Shown here piece after piece: positions 8,698 through 18,862 of a DNA stretch of 64,000 nucleotides (position 1 is its first letter; each line of letters opens with the position of its first letter). Made by a program: the position numbers and the translations under genes. The notes beneath the pieces were generated by a model. It saw only the letters and a list, made by a program, of their open reading frames with translations. It was not told the origin of the DNA and did no database searches. Source of the stretch: Mixta mediterraneensis (GTDB lineage: Bacteria; Pseudomonadota; Gammaproteobacteria; Enterobacterales; Enterobacteriaceae); NCBI RefSeq assembly GCF_014946725.1, contig NZ_JACFXY010000001.1, positions 770,536 through 834,535 of the forward strand. The letters are read 5' to 3'.

Positions 8698-10494
8698 ATG
8701 GCTTCGACATTTGGCTTAACCCTTAACGAGTGGCTGCATCGCTACCAACAGGAACCGCTACAGATTTACGCCCTGCTGGACGCGCACCTTGCTGCGATCG
8801 ACGCACAAGACAACGCCTGGATCTATCTGGCCACCCCGGCACAAATCAGGGCGCAGATTGAGTCGCTGCTGGACAGCTATCAACGTAACCCTGCCGCGCT
8901 GCCGCTGTTTGGCGTGCCGTTTGCGGTGAAAGACAATATTGATGTCGCAGGCTGGCCGACCACCGCCGCTTGCCCTGCCTTCTCCTTCACTGCCGAAAAA
9001 GACGCGTTCGTGGTTGCTCAACTTAAAGCCGCAGGCGCTATCGTAATAGGCAAAACTAACCTTGATCAGTATGCGACCGGGCTGGTCGGCACTCGTTCAC
9101 CGTATGGCGCAGTGCGCAACACGTTCGATCCCGATTATGTCAGCGGCGGGTCCAGTTCCGGTTCCGCTTCAGTACTGGCGCGTGGCTTAGTCGCTTTCTC
9201 GCTCGGCACTGATACTGCCGGATCTGGCCGCGTACCGGCTGGATTCAACAATCTGGTGGGCCTGAAGCCGACCAAAGGCTGGTTCTCGGCCAGCGGCGTG
9301 GTGCCAGCCTGCCGCCTCAATGACACCATTTCCGTATTCGCTTTAACGGTTGAAGATGCGTTTACCGTTGCCTGCACGGCGGGCGGTTACGACAACGCCG
9401 ATGCCTATTCACGTGTTAATCCCCATACCGCGCCTGCCAGTATGAAAGCGCGTCCCGATTTCGCCATCCCGGCTAATCCTGAATTTTTTGATGATGCCAC
9501 CGCTGAAGCTGCATGGGATCAGGCACTGGAAGCGTTGCTGGCATGCGGTGCCAAATTGCACCCGATTGATTTCGCGCCGTTCCAGCAATTAGCGGAACAG
9601 CTTTATTACGGTCCTTGGGTGGCAGAACGCACCGTGGCGGTGGGTGAGATGATCAACCACCCAGAAGAGATGGACCCGACCGTATACGGCATCGTATCCA
9701 GCGGTCTGAAATACAGCGCGGTCGAAGCGTATCAGGCGGAATATTTGCGTGCGACGCTGACGCGTCAGATTCAACACACGCTGGCACAATTTGATGCGCT
9801 GGTAGTCCCGACTTCGCCAACGATCCACACGCTGGAAGAGATGAAGCAAGAGCCGGTGCATTACAACTCGCATTTCGGGTTTTACACCAATTTCACTAAT
9901 CTGGCCGATCTTGCCGCATTGGCGCTACCTGGCCCCTTCCGTAATGACGATTTACCGGCCGGCATCACGCTGATTGCTCCTGCCTGGCACGATCGCGCGC
10001 TGGCAAGCTTTGGCCTGCGCTGGCAACAGCAGATGGCGCTGCCGTTAGGAGCGACCGGCAGGGTGCAGCCCGCGCAACATCGCCCGTTACCGGTTTCACA
10101 CGACCATGTCCGCATCGCCGTGGTCGGCGCACATCTGACCGGCATGCCACTTAACTTCCAGCTCACCACTCGTCAGGCAGTTTTAGTCGAAGAAACGCAA
10201 ACGGCCAGCCGCTATCGCCTGTTTGCCCTGCTGGACGGCCCCATCAAAAAACCAGGCCTGATGCGTGCCGAACACGGTTCTGCCATCACCGTTGAGCTAT
10301 GGGATATTCCGCTGGCGCGCTTTGGTGAGTTTGTTGCCGAAATCCCACCGCCGCTAGGCATGGGCAGCCTGACGCTGGCAGATGGCCGGGTGGTGAAAGG
10401 TTTTATTTGTGAAGGTTCCGCGCTGGAGACCGCGCTGGAAATCACCGAATTTGGCGGCTGGCGTAACTGGCTCGCTATGCAGGGGAGTAACTAA
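8698..10494 (+). CDS. atzF: Allophanate hydrolase
   Basis: This enzyme hydrolyses allophanate, the product of urea carboxylase, to ammonia and carbon dioxide; it is the second step of the ATP-dependent urea amidolyase route. The 598 residues have an N-terminal amidase-signature domain with the Ser-cisSer-Lys triad: K78 in FAVKDN, the serines of GGSSSGSA (about 152-154) and S176 in TDTAGSGRVPAG. A C-terminal gamma-glutamylcyclotransferase-like domain (about 470-595) is typical of long AtzF proteins. It is the first gene of the operon, 3 nt before uca, and appears intact. Confidence 0.96.
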   Translation: MASTFGLTLNEWLHRYQQEPLQIYALLDAHLAAIDAQDNAWIYLATPAQIRAQIESLLDSYQRNPAALPLFGVPFAVKDNIDVAGWPTTAACPAFSFTAEKDAFVVAQLKAAGAIVIGKTNLDQYATGLVGTRSPYGAVRNTFDPDYVSGGSSSGSASVLARGLVAFSLGTDTAGSGRVPAGFNNLVGLKPTKGWFSASGVVPACRLNDTISVFALTVEDAFTVACTAGGYDNADAYSRVNPHTAPASMKARPDFAIPANPEFFDDATAEAAWDQALEALLACGAKLHPIDFAPFQQLAEQLYYGPWVAERTVAVGEMINHPEEMDPTVYGIVSSGLKYSAVEAYQAEYLRATLTRQIQHTLAQFDALVVPTSPTIHTLEEMKQEPVHYNSHFGFYTNFTNLADLAALALPGPFRNDDLPAGITLIAPAWHDRALASFGLRWQQQMALPLGATGRVQPAQHRPLPVSHDHVRIAVVGAHLTGMPLNFQLTTRQAVLVEETQTASRYRLFALLDGPIKKPGLMRAEHGSAITVELWDIPLARFGEFVAEIPPPLGMGSLTLADGRVVKGFICEGSALETALEITEFGGWRNWLAMQGSN

Positions 10495-10497
10495 ACC

Positions 10498-13400
10498 ATG
10501 TTCAATACCGTGTTGATTGCTAACCGTGGCGAAATTGCCTGCCGCGCCATCCGCACTTTAAAACGTCTTGGCGTGAAAAGCGTGGCGGTGTATTCCGATG
10601 CCGACCGCAACGCGCAGCATGTGAAAGATGCCGATGTCGCGATCGCGCTGGGCGGCGACAAAGCCAGCGACAGTTATTTGCGTATCGACAAAATCCTCGT
10701 AGCAGCGCAAGAAACCGGAGCAGAGGCGATTTGGCCCGGCTACGGTTTTCTGTCCGAAAGTTTGCCGTTCGCCGCTGCCTGCGAAAAAGCCGGTATCGCT
10801 TTTGTCGGCCCGACCGCCCAGCAGATTGGCGAGTTTGGGCTGAAACACCGCGCACGTGAACTGGCTGCCAGTGCCGGTGTTCCCATGACGCCCGGCACGC
10901 CTTTACTGGCAACGCGTGAGGAGGCCCTCAGCGCGGCTGAACAGATTGGGTATCCGGTGATGCTGAAAAGCACGGCGGGCGGTGGCGGCATCGGCCTGAC
11001 GCGCTGCGCTGATGCCGAAGCGCTGGGCAATGCGTGAGAAAGCGTGCGCCGTCTGGGTGAACAGTTTTTTAGCGATGCCGGCGTATTTCTTGAGCGCTGT
11101 ATTGATCGCGCGCGTCACGTTGAGGTGCAAATTTTCGGTGATGGCAACGGCAAGGTGGTTGCGCTGGGCGAGCGTGATTGTTCGCTGCAACGTCGCAATC
11201 AAAAAGTGGTAGAAGAGACGCCAGCACCGAATCTGCCGCAGGCGACGCGCAATGCATTGCTGGCTTCTGCGGTTCGTCTTGGTGAACGGGTGAATTACCG
11301 CAGTGCCGGAACAGTGGAATATATCTACGATGCTGAACAGGACGCGTTTTACTTCCTCGAAGTGAATACCCGCCTCCAGGTAGAACATCCAGTTACCGAG
11401 TGCGTTACCGGCCTTGATTTAGTTGAATGCATGTTAAAAGTGGCAGCGGGCGAAGCGATTGACTGGCCGCGTCTGCAACAGCCACCGCAAGGCGCCTCGA
11501 TTGAAGTGCGTCTGTATGCCGAAGATCCGTTGAAAAATTTCCAGCCCAGCCCCGGCGTGTTAACCCATGTCAGCTTCCCGGACGGCGTGCGCATTGACGG
11601 CTGGATCGATACCGGCACCGAAGTCTCCAGCTTCTACGATCCGATGGTGGCTAAGCTTATCGTCCATGCCGACACGCGCGACGCCGCGCTGGAAAAATTG
11701 CAGAGTGCACTCAACGCCACGCAACTGCACGGCATCGCCACCAACCTCGACTACTTACGCCAGATTGTTGCTACCGGGGCGTTCCGTAGCGGCAATGTCT
11801 GGACACGCTACCTTGACAGCTTTACCCCTTCTGCCCCGGTAGTTGAGGTGCTCCAACCCGGCACCTTCAGCTCAATCCAGGATTTCCCAGGGCGGCTCGG
11901 TTACTGGGACATCGGCGTTCCCCCCTCCGGCCCGATGGACGATTTCGCTTTCCGCCTGGCGAACCGCATTGTCGGCAACGACCAGGCCGCTGCCGGGCTG
12001 GAATTCACGTTGCAAGGCCCAACGCTGCGTTTCCATAGTGATGCCACGATTGCTCTGACCGGCGCAGATTGTGCCGCCACGCTGGAGGGTGAGCCGGTTC
12101 ATTACTGGCAGCCGCTGAAGATTAAAGCCGGACAGACCCTGGCGTTGGGACGCGCATGCAGTGGTTGCCGCAGTTATCTGGCGGTGCGTAATGGTTTTGA
12201 CGTGCCAACATATCTTGGCAGCCGTTCAACCTTCTCGCTCGGTCAGTTCGGCGGGCACGCTGGCCGAACCTTGCGTGTGGCTGACATGCTGGCCATTTCG
12301 CAGCCACAGCTGGCCGCCTGCACGACCCCTGCTCCGGTTAACGAACCGCAGGCCCTGGATACCGCGCTGGTGCCGCATTACGGTACGGAATGGCGCATCG
12401 GCGTGCTGTACGGCCCCCATGGCGCGCCCGATTTCTTTACCCAGGCAGCGATTGATGAATTCTTTGCCAGCGAGTGGCAGGTACATTACAACTCCAATCG
12501 TCTTGGCGTACGTCTGGTAGGACCAAAACCCACCTGGACCCGCGCCAACGGCGGCGAAGCCGGGTTGCATCCGTCTAACGTTCATGACTGCGAATACGCC
12601 ATTGGCGCCGTGAACTTTACCGGCGATTTCCCGGTGATCCTCACCCATGACGGCCCCAGCCTCGGCGGCTTCGTCTGTCCGGTAACCATTGCCAAAGCTG
12701 AGCTGTGGAAAGTAGGCCAGGTAAAACCGGGCGACAAAATTCGTTTCCATCCCATCAGCGCTGATGAAGCCGTGGCGCTGGAAAAAGCACAGACACACGT
12801 GGTTGATACGCTGCGCCCGGAACACGCGCCGCAGTTCAGTGTGCCATCGCTGGCGGAAAATGAATTTGGTTCTGCCACCATTCTGGCGGCCATCAACGCC
12901 ACCGAATGTACGCCAAAAGCCGTGTATCGCCAGGCGGGCGATACATATGTACTGATCGAATACGGCGATAATGTGCTGGATCTGGCGCTGCGTCTGCGCG
13001 TGCACCTGCTGATGAATGCGCTACGTGAACGCGCGATGCCGGGTGTGGAAGAACTGTCGCCTGGCGTGCGCTCATTGCAGGTACGTTATGACAGTCGCGT
13101 ACTAAGCCAGTCGCAGCTCATCACATTACTGCTGGAGCTGGAAGCCACCCTGGGCGATGTCAGCCAGCTGAAAGTACCGTCGCGTATTGTCTGGATGCCA
13201 ATGGCATTTGAAGACAGCGCCACGCTGGGCGCAGTTGAACGCTACCAGGAAACGGTGTGCGCCAGCGCGCCGTGGCTGCCAAATAACGTTGACTTTATTC
13301 AACGTATTAACGGTTTAGCCAGCCGTGAAGCGGTGCGCGACACGATTTTCGATGCCAGTTATCTGATCCTCGGGTTAGGTGATGTTTATCTCGGCGCGCC

Positions 13401-14115
13401 TTGCGCGGTACCGGTCGATCCACGCCATCGTCTGCTGAGTTCTAAATACAGCCCGGCTCGTACCTTTACCGCTGAAGGCACAGTGGGCATTGGCGGCATG
13501 TATATGTGCATCTACGGCATGGATTCGCCCGGCGGTTATCAGCTGGTCGGGCGTACTTTGCCAATCTGGAACAAATTCCTCAAAAACGATCAGTTCGCTG
13601 CCAGCGAGCCGTGGCTACTGCACTTTTTTGATCAGGTGCGCTTCTATCCGGTCAGTGAAAAAGAGCTGGATCAGTTACGCGATGACTTCCGCGAAGGCCG
13701 TGCCAGCATCCGCATTGAAGAGACCCAGTTTGACTTTGCCGGACACCAGCAATTCCTTGCGGATAACGCCGCCTCTATCGCGGATTTTCGTCAACGCCAG
13801 ACTGCTGCTTTTGAGCAGGAAGTGACGCTGTGGACGCAGAAAGAGCAGAACGTCCCCCTCGTCCACGAAGAGACGCTGGCAACGCCTGAACACGATGACA
13901 GCGCACGCGCGGTCCAGGCGGATATGAACGGTAACATCTGGAAAGTGCTGGTGCAGCCGGGCGACGAAATCGAAGCCGGACAGACACTGGTCATCGTGGA
14001 AGCGATGAAGATGGAGCTGGCCATTGTCGCACCGCAGGCCGGTCGGGTGAAACGCATCGCTTGTCAGGCCGGTCGCCCGGTCAGCCCTGGCGATACGCTG
14101 TTATGGCTGAAATAA
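10498..14115 (+). pseudogene. uca: Urea carboxylase with an in-frame TGA at codon 180
   Basis: Urea carboxylase is a biotin enzyme that carboxylates urea to allophanate using ATP and bicarbonate. The frame from ATG 10498 to the stop at 14115 is 1206 codons, the usual size, but codon 180 (11035-11037) is TGA. Order: biotin carboxylase with [21 protein letters not shown] and FLEVNTRLQVEHPVTE, then KipI/KipA-like carboxyltransferase domains, then a biotinyl domain with K1171 in VEAMKMELA. The stop falls in the ATP-grasp region (LGNA-stop-ESVRRLGEQFFSDAG), where TGG or CGA would restore the frame. Everything else is conserved, so inactivation is recent, unless the TGA is a read error or is read through. 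Confidence 0.9.
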
Positions 14116-14124
14116 GGAACCTTG

Positions 14125-14826
14125 ATGCCAACCTTATCGCAACGCAGTAAAGGTCGCCCGGAAGCGCTGGCAGAACGCGTCTATCAGGCCCTGAAAAATG
14201 ACATTTTCGAGTTTCGCCTGATGCCCGGCGATCGCTTCAGCGAGAGTGAAATTGCCGAGCGGATGGAAGTCAGCCGCACGCCGGTGCGTCAGGCCCTTTT
14301 CTGGCTGGAGCGAGAGGGTTACGTCGAAGTGTGGTTCCGCAGTGGCTGGCAGGTGAAAAACTTCGATTTTGAATATTTCGAAGAACTTTACGATCTGCGC
14401 ACCGTGCTGGAGTGCGAAGCAGTGAAGCGTCTGTGCGTTATGCCATCGGCACAGTGCAGCACATTGCTGGCAGAACTTCAGCAGTTTTGGCTGCAGGCGG
14501 AACGGCTTGAGGACGGAAAAACCGTTTCGCAACACGATGAAGCGTTTCATATAACGCTGGTGGCATCAGCGGGTAACCGTGAGATGGCGCGCATCCACGC
14601 TGAATTAACCGAAAAAATCCGCATTATTCGTCGCCTCGACTTTACCCGCGACGATCGTGTCGATGCGACCTACCGGGAGCACGGCCAGATTTTACAGGCG
14701 ATCTTTCAGCAACAGACCGAGGAGGCGCAGCGCATCCTGACCGCCCATATCGCCGTGAGTAAGGCGGAAGTCAGGAAAATTACTTTACACATGTTACAGC
14801 AGGCCCGGCTTCAACTCATTGAATAA
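14125..14826 (+). CDS. GntR-family (FCD) transcriptional regulator of the urea operon
   Basis: The winged helix-turn-helix (about 15-80; SESEIAERMEVSRTPVRQALFWLEREGYV) is followed by an FCD ligand-binding domain (about 95-220; DLRTVLECEAVKRL, HDEAFHITLVASAGN, EHGQILQAI). The ATG at 14125 is preceded by AAGGA at a good distance; a TTG one codon upstream is less likely. It sits inside the operon between uca and urtA, so it probably senses urea, allophanate or a related compound and acts on the operon promoter. The ligand is inference. Confidence 0.9.
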   Translation: MPTLSQRSKGRPEALAERVYQALKNDIFEFRLMPGDRFSESEIAERMEVSRTPVRQALFWLEREGYVEVWFRSGWQVKNFDFEYFEELYDLRTVLECEAVKRLCVMPSAQCSTLLAELQQFWLQAERLEDGKTVSQHDEAFHITLVASAGNREMARIHAELTEKIRIIRRLDFTRDDRVDATYREHGQILQAIFQQQTEEAQRILTAHIAVSKAEVRKITLHMLQQARLQLIE

Positions 14827-14855
14827 CTTAAAATACACTTAGGGGTTTAAAAACG

Positions 14856-16124
14856 ATGAAAAGACGTTCGTTGCTTAAGGCTTTCGCACTCTCCGCTACG
14901 GTTGTCAGCATGGGCCTTTCCTGGGGCGCTCAGGCCGCTGACACCATTAAAGTCGGGATCATGCACTCCCTTTCCGGGACCATGGCGATTTCAGAAACGC
15001 CGCTGAAAGATGTCGCGTTGATGACCATTGATGAAATTAACGCCAAAGGTGGCGTGCTGGGCAAAAAACTGGAACCGGTGGTCGTCGATCCCGCTTCTAA
15101 CTGGCCGCTGTTCGCCGAGAAAGCGCGCCAGTTACTGACGCAAGATAAAGCCGCCGTGGTATTTGGCTGCTGGACGTCGGTGTCGCGTAAATCGGTGCTG
15201 CCCGTATTTGAAGAGTTGAACGGCCTGCTGTTTTATCCGGTGCAGTACGAAGGTGAAGAGATGTCACCCAATGTGTTCTATACCGGCGCAGCACCAAACC
15301 AACAGGCGATTCCTGCGGTGGAATATCTGATGAGCGAAGACGGAGGCAGCGCTAAACGCTTCTTCTTGCTGGGAACGGATTACGTCTATCCGCGCACCAC
15401 CAATAAGATCCTGCGCACCTTCCTGCATTCGAAGGGCGTTCAGGATAAAGATATTGAAGAGGTCTATACGCCGTTTGGTTACAGCGATTATCAGACCATT
15501 GTTTCCAATATTAAAAAGTTTGCCGCAGGCGGTAAAACTGCCGTGGTATCGACCATCAACGGGGATTCCAACGTGCCATTCTACAAAGAGCTGGCGAACC
15601 AGGGTGTCAAAGCGACCGACATTCCGGTTGTCGCCTTCTCAGTGGGCGAAGAGGAATTACGGGGTATCGATACCAGGCCGCTGGTCGGCCAGTTAGCCGC
15701 GTGGAACTACTTTGAGTCAGTTGATAACCCAACCAACGCCAAATTCGTGGCGGGTTACCGTGCCTACGCTAAGGCGCATAACCTGCCGAATGCCAATACT
15801 GTGGTCACTAACGATCCGATGGAGGCCACCTATGTTGGCATTCATATGTGGGCGCAGGCGGTAGAAAAAGCAGGCACGACCGATGTGGATAAGGTGCGTG
15901 CAGCAATGGCCGGTCAAACCTTTAAGGCACCGGATGGCTTTACCCTGACCATGGACCAGACCAATCACCATCTGCATAAGCCGGTGATGATTGGCGAAGT
16001 CCAGGAAAACGGTCAGTTCAACGTGGTGTGGCAAACCGAAAAACCGGTTCGCGCTCAGCCGTGGAGTCCGTATATCGCCGGAAACGATAAGAAACCTGAT
16101 CATCCGGTAAAAACCGTGCAGTAA
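14856..16124 (+). CDS. urtA: Urea ABC transporter, substrate-binding protein
   Basis: This is the periplasmic urea receptor of a branched-chain-amino-acid-type ABC transporter. The 422 residues start with a signal (MKRRSLLKAFALSATVVSMG..., cleavage near AQAA-DTIKVG) whose RR and hydrophobic stretch could suit Tat or Sec export. The body is highly typical of UrtA (VGIMHSLSGTMAISETPLKD, DPASNWPLFAEKARQLL, FGCWTSVSRKSVLPVFEELN, LLFYPVQYEGEE). It is followed by a strong intergenic hairpin before urtB, which may raise its relative expression. Confidence 0.97.
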   Translation: MKRRSLLKAFALSATVVSMGLSWGAQAADTIKVGIMHSLSGTMAISETPLKDVALMTIDEINAKGGVLGKKLEPVVVDPASNWPLFAEKARQLLTQDKAAVVFGCWTSVSRKSVLPVFEELNGLLFYPVQYEGEEMSPNVFYTGAAPNQQAIPAVEYLMSEDGGSAKRFFLLGTDYVYPRTTNKILRTFLHSKGVQDKDIEEVYTPFGYSDYQTIVSNIKKFAAGGKTAVVSTINGDSNVPFYKELANQGVKATDIPVVAFSVGEEELRGIDTRPLVGQLAAWNYFESVDNPTNAKFVAGYRAYAKAHNLPNANTVVTNDPMEATYVGIHMWAQAVEKAGTTDVDKVRAAMAGQTFKAPDGFTLTMDQTNHHLHKPVMIGEVQENGQFNVVWQTEKPVRAQPWSPYIAGNDKKPDHPVKTVQ

Positions 16125-16136
16125 GCGCCGATTTTG

Positions 16137-16182
16137 CCCGCAACCTGCCCTTTCTCCTTTGCGGGAGAAGGCAGGTTGCGGG
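16137..16182 (+). repeat. Strong hairpin between urtA and urtB
   Basis: A perfect 13-bp inverted repeat (cccgcaacctgcc 16137-16149 with ggcaggttgcggg 16170-16182) continues as a further inner stem (ttctcc with gggagaa) around a short loop. No T-run follows, so it is less a terminator than an mRNA-stabilising or REP-like element. Such a structure after a binding-protein gene commonly protects the upstream message. Confidence 0.75.
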
Positions 16183-16220
16183 ACATCTGCTCAATCTCAA
16201 CGCTCACGAGGCCCACTATC

Positions 16221-17786
16221 ATGAATCTTCGCCTCTGCCTGTTCAGCCTGCTGCTTCTGCTACCGCTGTTTGCCAACGCCGGAACGGCGGCAGACTTCGC
16301 TGCGGCCAGCCGCACGCAGCAGGTCGCCTTATTACAACAATGGGCCGCCACGCCAGATGTTAGTCGTTTGCCATTGCTGCAAGCGCTGAAAGCGGAAAGC
16401 GTGGTCATCGACCAAAACAAACAGCCGTTCAGCCGGATGGGTGACAAACTGCTGCCGCTTGATGCCAGCCTACAGCCAACCGGCAACGTGAAAAAAGTTT
16501 TCATGAACAACCGGCTGCGCGTCTTAGTGGCTGGCGCGCTCGCCGCTCACCAACTGGTTAGCGATAATGCCAGCTTACGCCTGCGCGCTGCCCGGCAACT
16601 GCAAAACGACGGCGTTGCCGATCAGCTACCGTTGATCGAAAAACGCCTTGCCGCTGAGCAGGATAGCCATGTGCACGCTGCGCTGGCGATGGCGGCGGCC
16701 AGCCTGCAACTCGCCGATCCTCAACCCCTGGTGCGCCTGAAAGCCGTCAAATTGCTGGGCGAATCAAGCGATCCGAATACGCAGGCCAGCCTGCAACGCT
16801 TAACGCAGGCCAGCAACGAACCCGACGCGACGGTGCGTGAAGCGGCGACCGCGAGCCTGCACCAAATCAAACAGCGCCTGATGTGGGGCGATCTGCTCGG
16901 TCAGGCATTTAGCGGCCTGTCACTCGGTTCCATCTTGCTGTTAGCCGCTCTGGGTCTGGCTATTACCTATGGCTTGCTTGGCGTGATTAACATGGCCCAC
17001 GGCGAAATGCTGATGCTCGGCGCCTATGCGACCTGGTTTGTGCAGAATTTGTTTCAGCAGTTCGCGCCGCAGTATCTGGCGTGGTATCCGCTGCTGGCAT
17101 TGCCGGTCGCGTTTCTGCTCACCGCCTGTATTGGCATGGCGCTGGAGCGCACCATCATTCGTCATTTGTATGGCCGTCCGCTGGAAACCCTGCTGGCGAC
17201 CTGGGGCATCAGCCTGATGCTGATCCAACTGGTGCGTATGCTGTTCGGCGCGCAGAACCTTGAAGTCGCTAACCCAAACTGGCTGTCGGGCGGCTTACAG
17301 GTATTGCCCAATCTGGTCCTGCCGTGGAATCGCATCGCGGTGATCCTGTTTGTAACGGGCGTGCTGGCGCTGACCTGGCTACTGCTGAACCGCACCCGAC
17401 TCGGCATGAACGTGCGGGCGGTGACACAAAACCGCGCCATGGCCGACTGCTGTGGTGTGCCAACCGGACGCGTGGATATGCTGGCCTTTGGCCTCGGTTC
17501 CGGTATTGCCGGATTAGGGGGCGTGGCGCTGTCGCAGCTGGGGAACGTCGGGCCGGAATTAGGTCAGGGTTATATCATCGACTCCTTCCTGGTGGTGGTG
17601 TTGGGCGGTGTTGGGCAACTGGCGGGAACCGTAGTGGCGGCCTTTAGCCTCGGCATTCTTAATAAAGTGCTGGAGCCACAAATCGGAGCGGTGCTCGGCA
17701 AAATCCTGATCCTGGTGATTATCGTGCTGTTTATTCAGAAACGTCCGCAAGGTCTGTTTGCGGTGAAAGGAAGGGTGACTGACTGA
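16221..17786 (+). CDS. urtB: Urea ABC transporter, permease UrtB
   Basis: First membrane subunit. Starting at ATG 16221 gives 521 residues. It has a cleavable signal-like N-terminus, a long periplasmic helical/HEAT-like extension (about 25-225) peculiar to UrtB, then a LivH-type permease domain (about 230-515) with GLAITYGLLGVINMAHGEMLMLGAY and LGGVGQLAGTVVAAFSLGILNK. The stop overlaps the urtC start (TGATG). It is intact. Confidence 0.96.
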   Translation: MNLRLCLFSLLLLLPLFANAGTAADFAAASRTQQVALLQQWAATPDVSRLPLLQALKAESVVIDQNKQPFSRMGDKLLPLDASLQPTGNVKKVFMNNRLRVLVAGALAAHQLVSDNASLRLRAARQLQNDGVADQLPLIEKRLAAEQDSHVHAALAMAAASLQLADPQPLVRLKAVKLLGESSDPNTQASLQRLTQASNEPDATVREAATASLHQIKQRLMWGDLLGQAFSGLSLGSILLLAALGLAITYGLLGVINMAHGEMLMLGAYATWFVQNLFQQFAPQYLAWYPLLALPVAFLLTACIGMALERTIIRHLYGRPLETLLATWGISLMLIQLVRMLFGAQNLEVANPNWLSGGLQVLPNLVLPWNRIAVILFVTGVLALTWLLLNRTRLGMNVRAVTQNRAMADCCGVPTGRVDMLAFGLGSGIAGLGGVALSQLGNVGPELGQGYIIDSFLVVVLGGVGQLAGTVVAAFSLGILNKVLEPQIGAVLGKILILVIIVLFIQKRPQGLFAVKGRVTD

Positions 17787-18862
17787 TGACGCAGCCCATG
17801 ACTTTAACCGTGGCGCGTAAGGCGCCACGCCTGACGCTCAGTATCGGCACCTTAGTCGCGCTTGCGCTGCTGGTGATGCCGTTTCTGGCGCTGTTGCCCG
17901 CCACGCATCCGCTGGCCATCTCCACTTATACACTGACGCTGGTAGGCAAAATTCTCTGTTACGCCGTGGTTGCTGTTGCGCTCGATCTGGTTTGGGGCTA
18001 CGCAGGATTGCTGTCGCTAGGTCACGGTCTGTTTTTCGCATTAGGTGGTTATGCAATGGGTATGTACCTGATGCGCCAGGCATCGGGCAATGACTTACCC
18101 GCATTTATGACCTTTTTGTCGTGGAACGAGATGCCTTGGTTTTGGGCAGGAACGCAACATTTTGCCTGGGCCTTGTGCCTGATTGTACTGATGCCGGGCG
18201 TACTCGCGCTGGTGTTCGGCTTCTTCGCCTTCCGATCTAAAATCAAAGGCGTTTATTTCTCGATCATGACGCAGGCGCTGACTTATGCCGGGATGCTGCT
18301 GTTTTTCCGTAACGAAACCGGTTTTGGTGGCAACAACGGCTTTACCGGCTTCACCACCCTGCTCGGCTTCAGCATCACGGCTACCAGCACGCGCATCGGG
18401 CTGTTTGTCGCCACCGTTCTGCTGCTGCTGCTGAGCCTGGCCGCAGGATTTGCACTGACACGCAGCAAATTTGGTCGCGTATTAACAGCGGTACGTGATG
18501 CTGAAAACCGCTTAATGTTTTGCGGCTATGATCCAAAAGGTTTCAAGCTGTTTGTCTGGACGTTGTCAGCTGTGCTGTGTGGTCTGGCGGGCGCGCTTTA
18601 TGTGCCGCAGGTTGGCATCATTAACCCCAGCGAAATGTCGCCTACTAACTCCATTGAAGCCGCTATTTGGGTAGCGCTCGGCGGGCGTGGCACGCTGATC
18701 GGCCCGCTGCTTGGCGCTGCTATCGTTAACGGCGCAAAAAGCTTTTTTACCGTTGCCTTCCCGGAATACTGGCTGTTCTTCCTTGGTCTGATGTTTATCC
18801 TGGTCACGCTGTTTCTGCCGCGTGGCGTGATTGGCCTGCTACGCCGGAGGAAAGATGACTGA
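17786..18862 (+). CDS. urtC: Urea ABC transporter, permease UrtC
   Basis: Second membrane subunit (LivM type), 358 residues. It has several transmembrane helices and the family motif DLVWGYAGLLSLGHGLFFALGGYAMGMYLM. The C-terminal region is typical of LivM (WVALGGRGTLIGPLLGAAIVNGAKS). It starts inside the urtB stop codon and its last codons overlap the start of urtD, implying translational coupling. Confidence 0.96.
   Translation: MTQPMTLTVARKAPRLTLSIGTLVALALLVMPFLALLPATHPLAISTYTLTLVGKILCYAVVAVALDLVWGYAGLLSLGHGLFFALGGYAMGMYLMRQASGNDLPAFMTFLSWNEMPWFWAGTQHFAWALCLIVLMPGVLALVFGFFAFRSKIKGVYFSIMTQALTYAGMLLFFRNETGFGGNNGFTGFTTLLGFSITATSTRIGLFVATVLLLLLSLAAGFALTRSKFGRVLTAVRDAENRLMFCGYDPKGFKLFVWTLSAVLCGLAGALYVPQVGIINPSEMSPTNSIEAAIWVALGGRGTLIGPLLGAAIVNGAKSFFTVAFPEYWLFFLGLMFILVTLFLPRGVIGLLRRRKDD

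Noticed and set aside
12226..13005. 259-codon antisense frame inside uca
   Set aside because: Typical shadow frame of a GC-rich gene; the plus strand encodes conserved carboxyltransferase sequence throughout.
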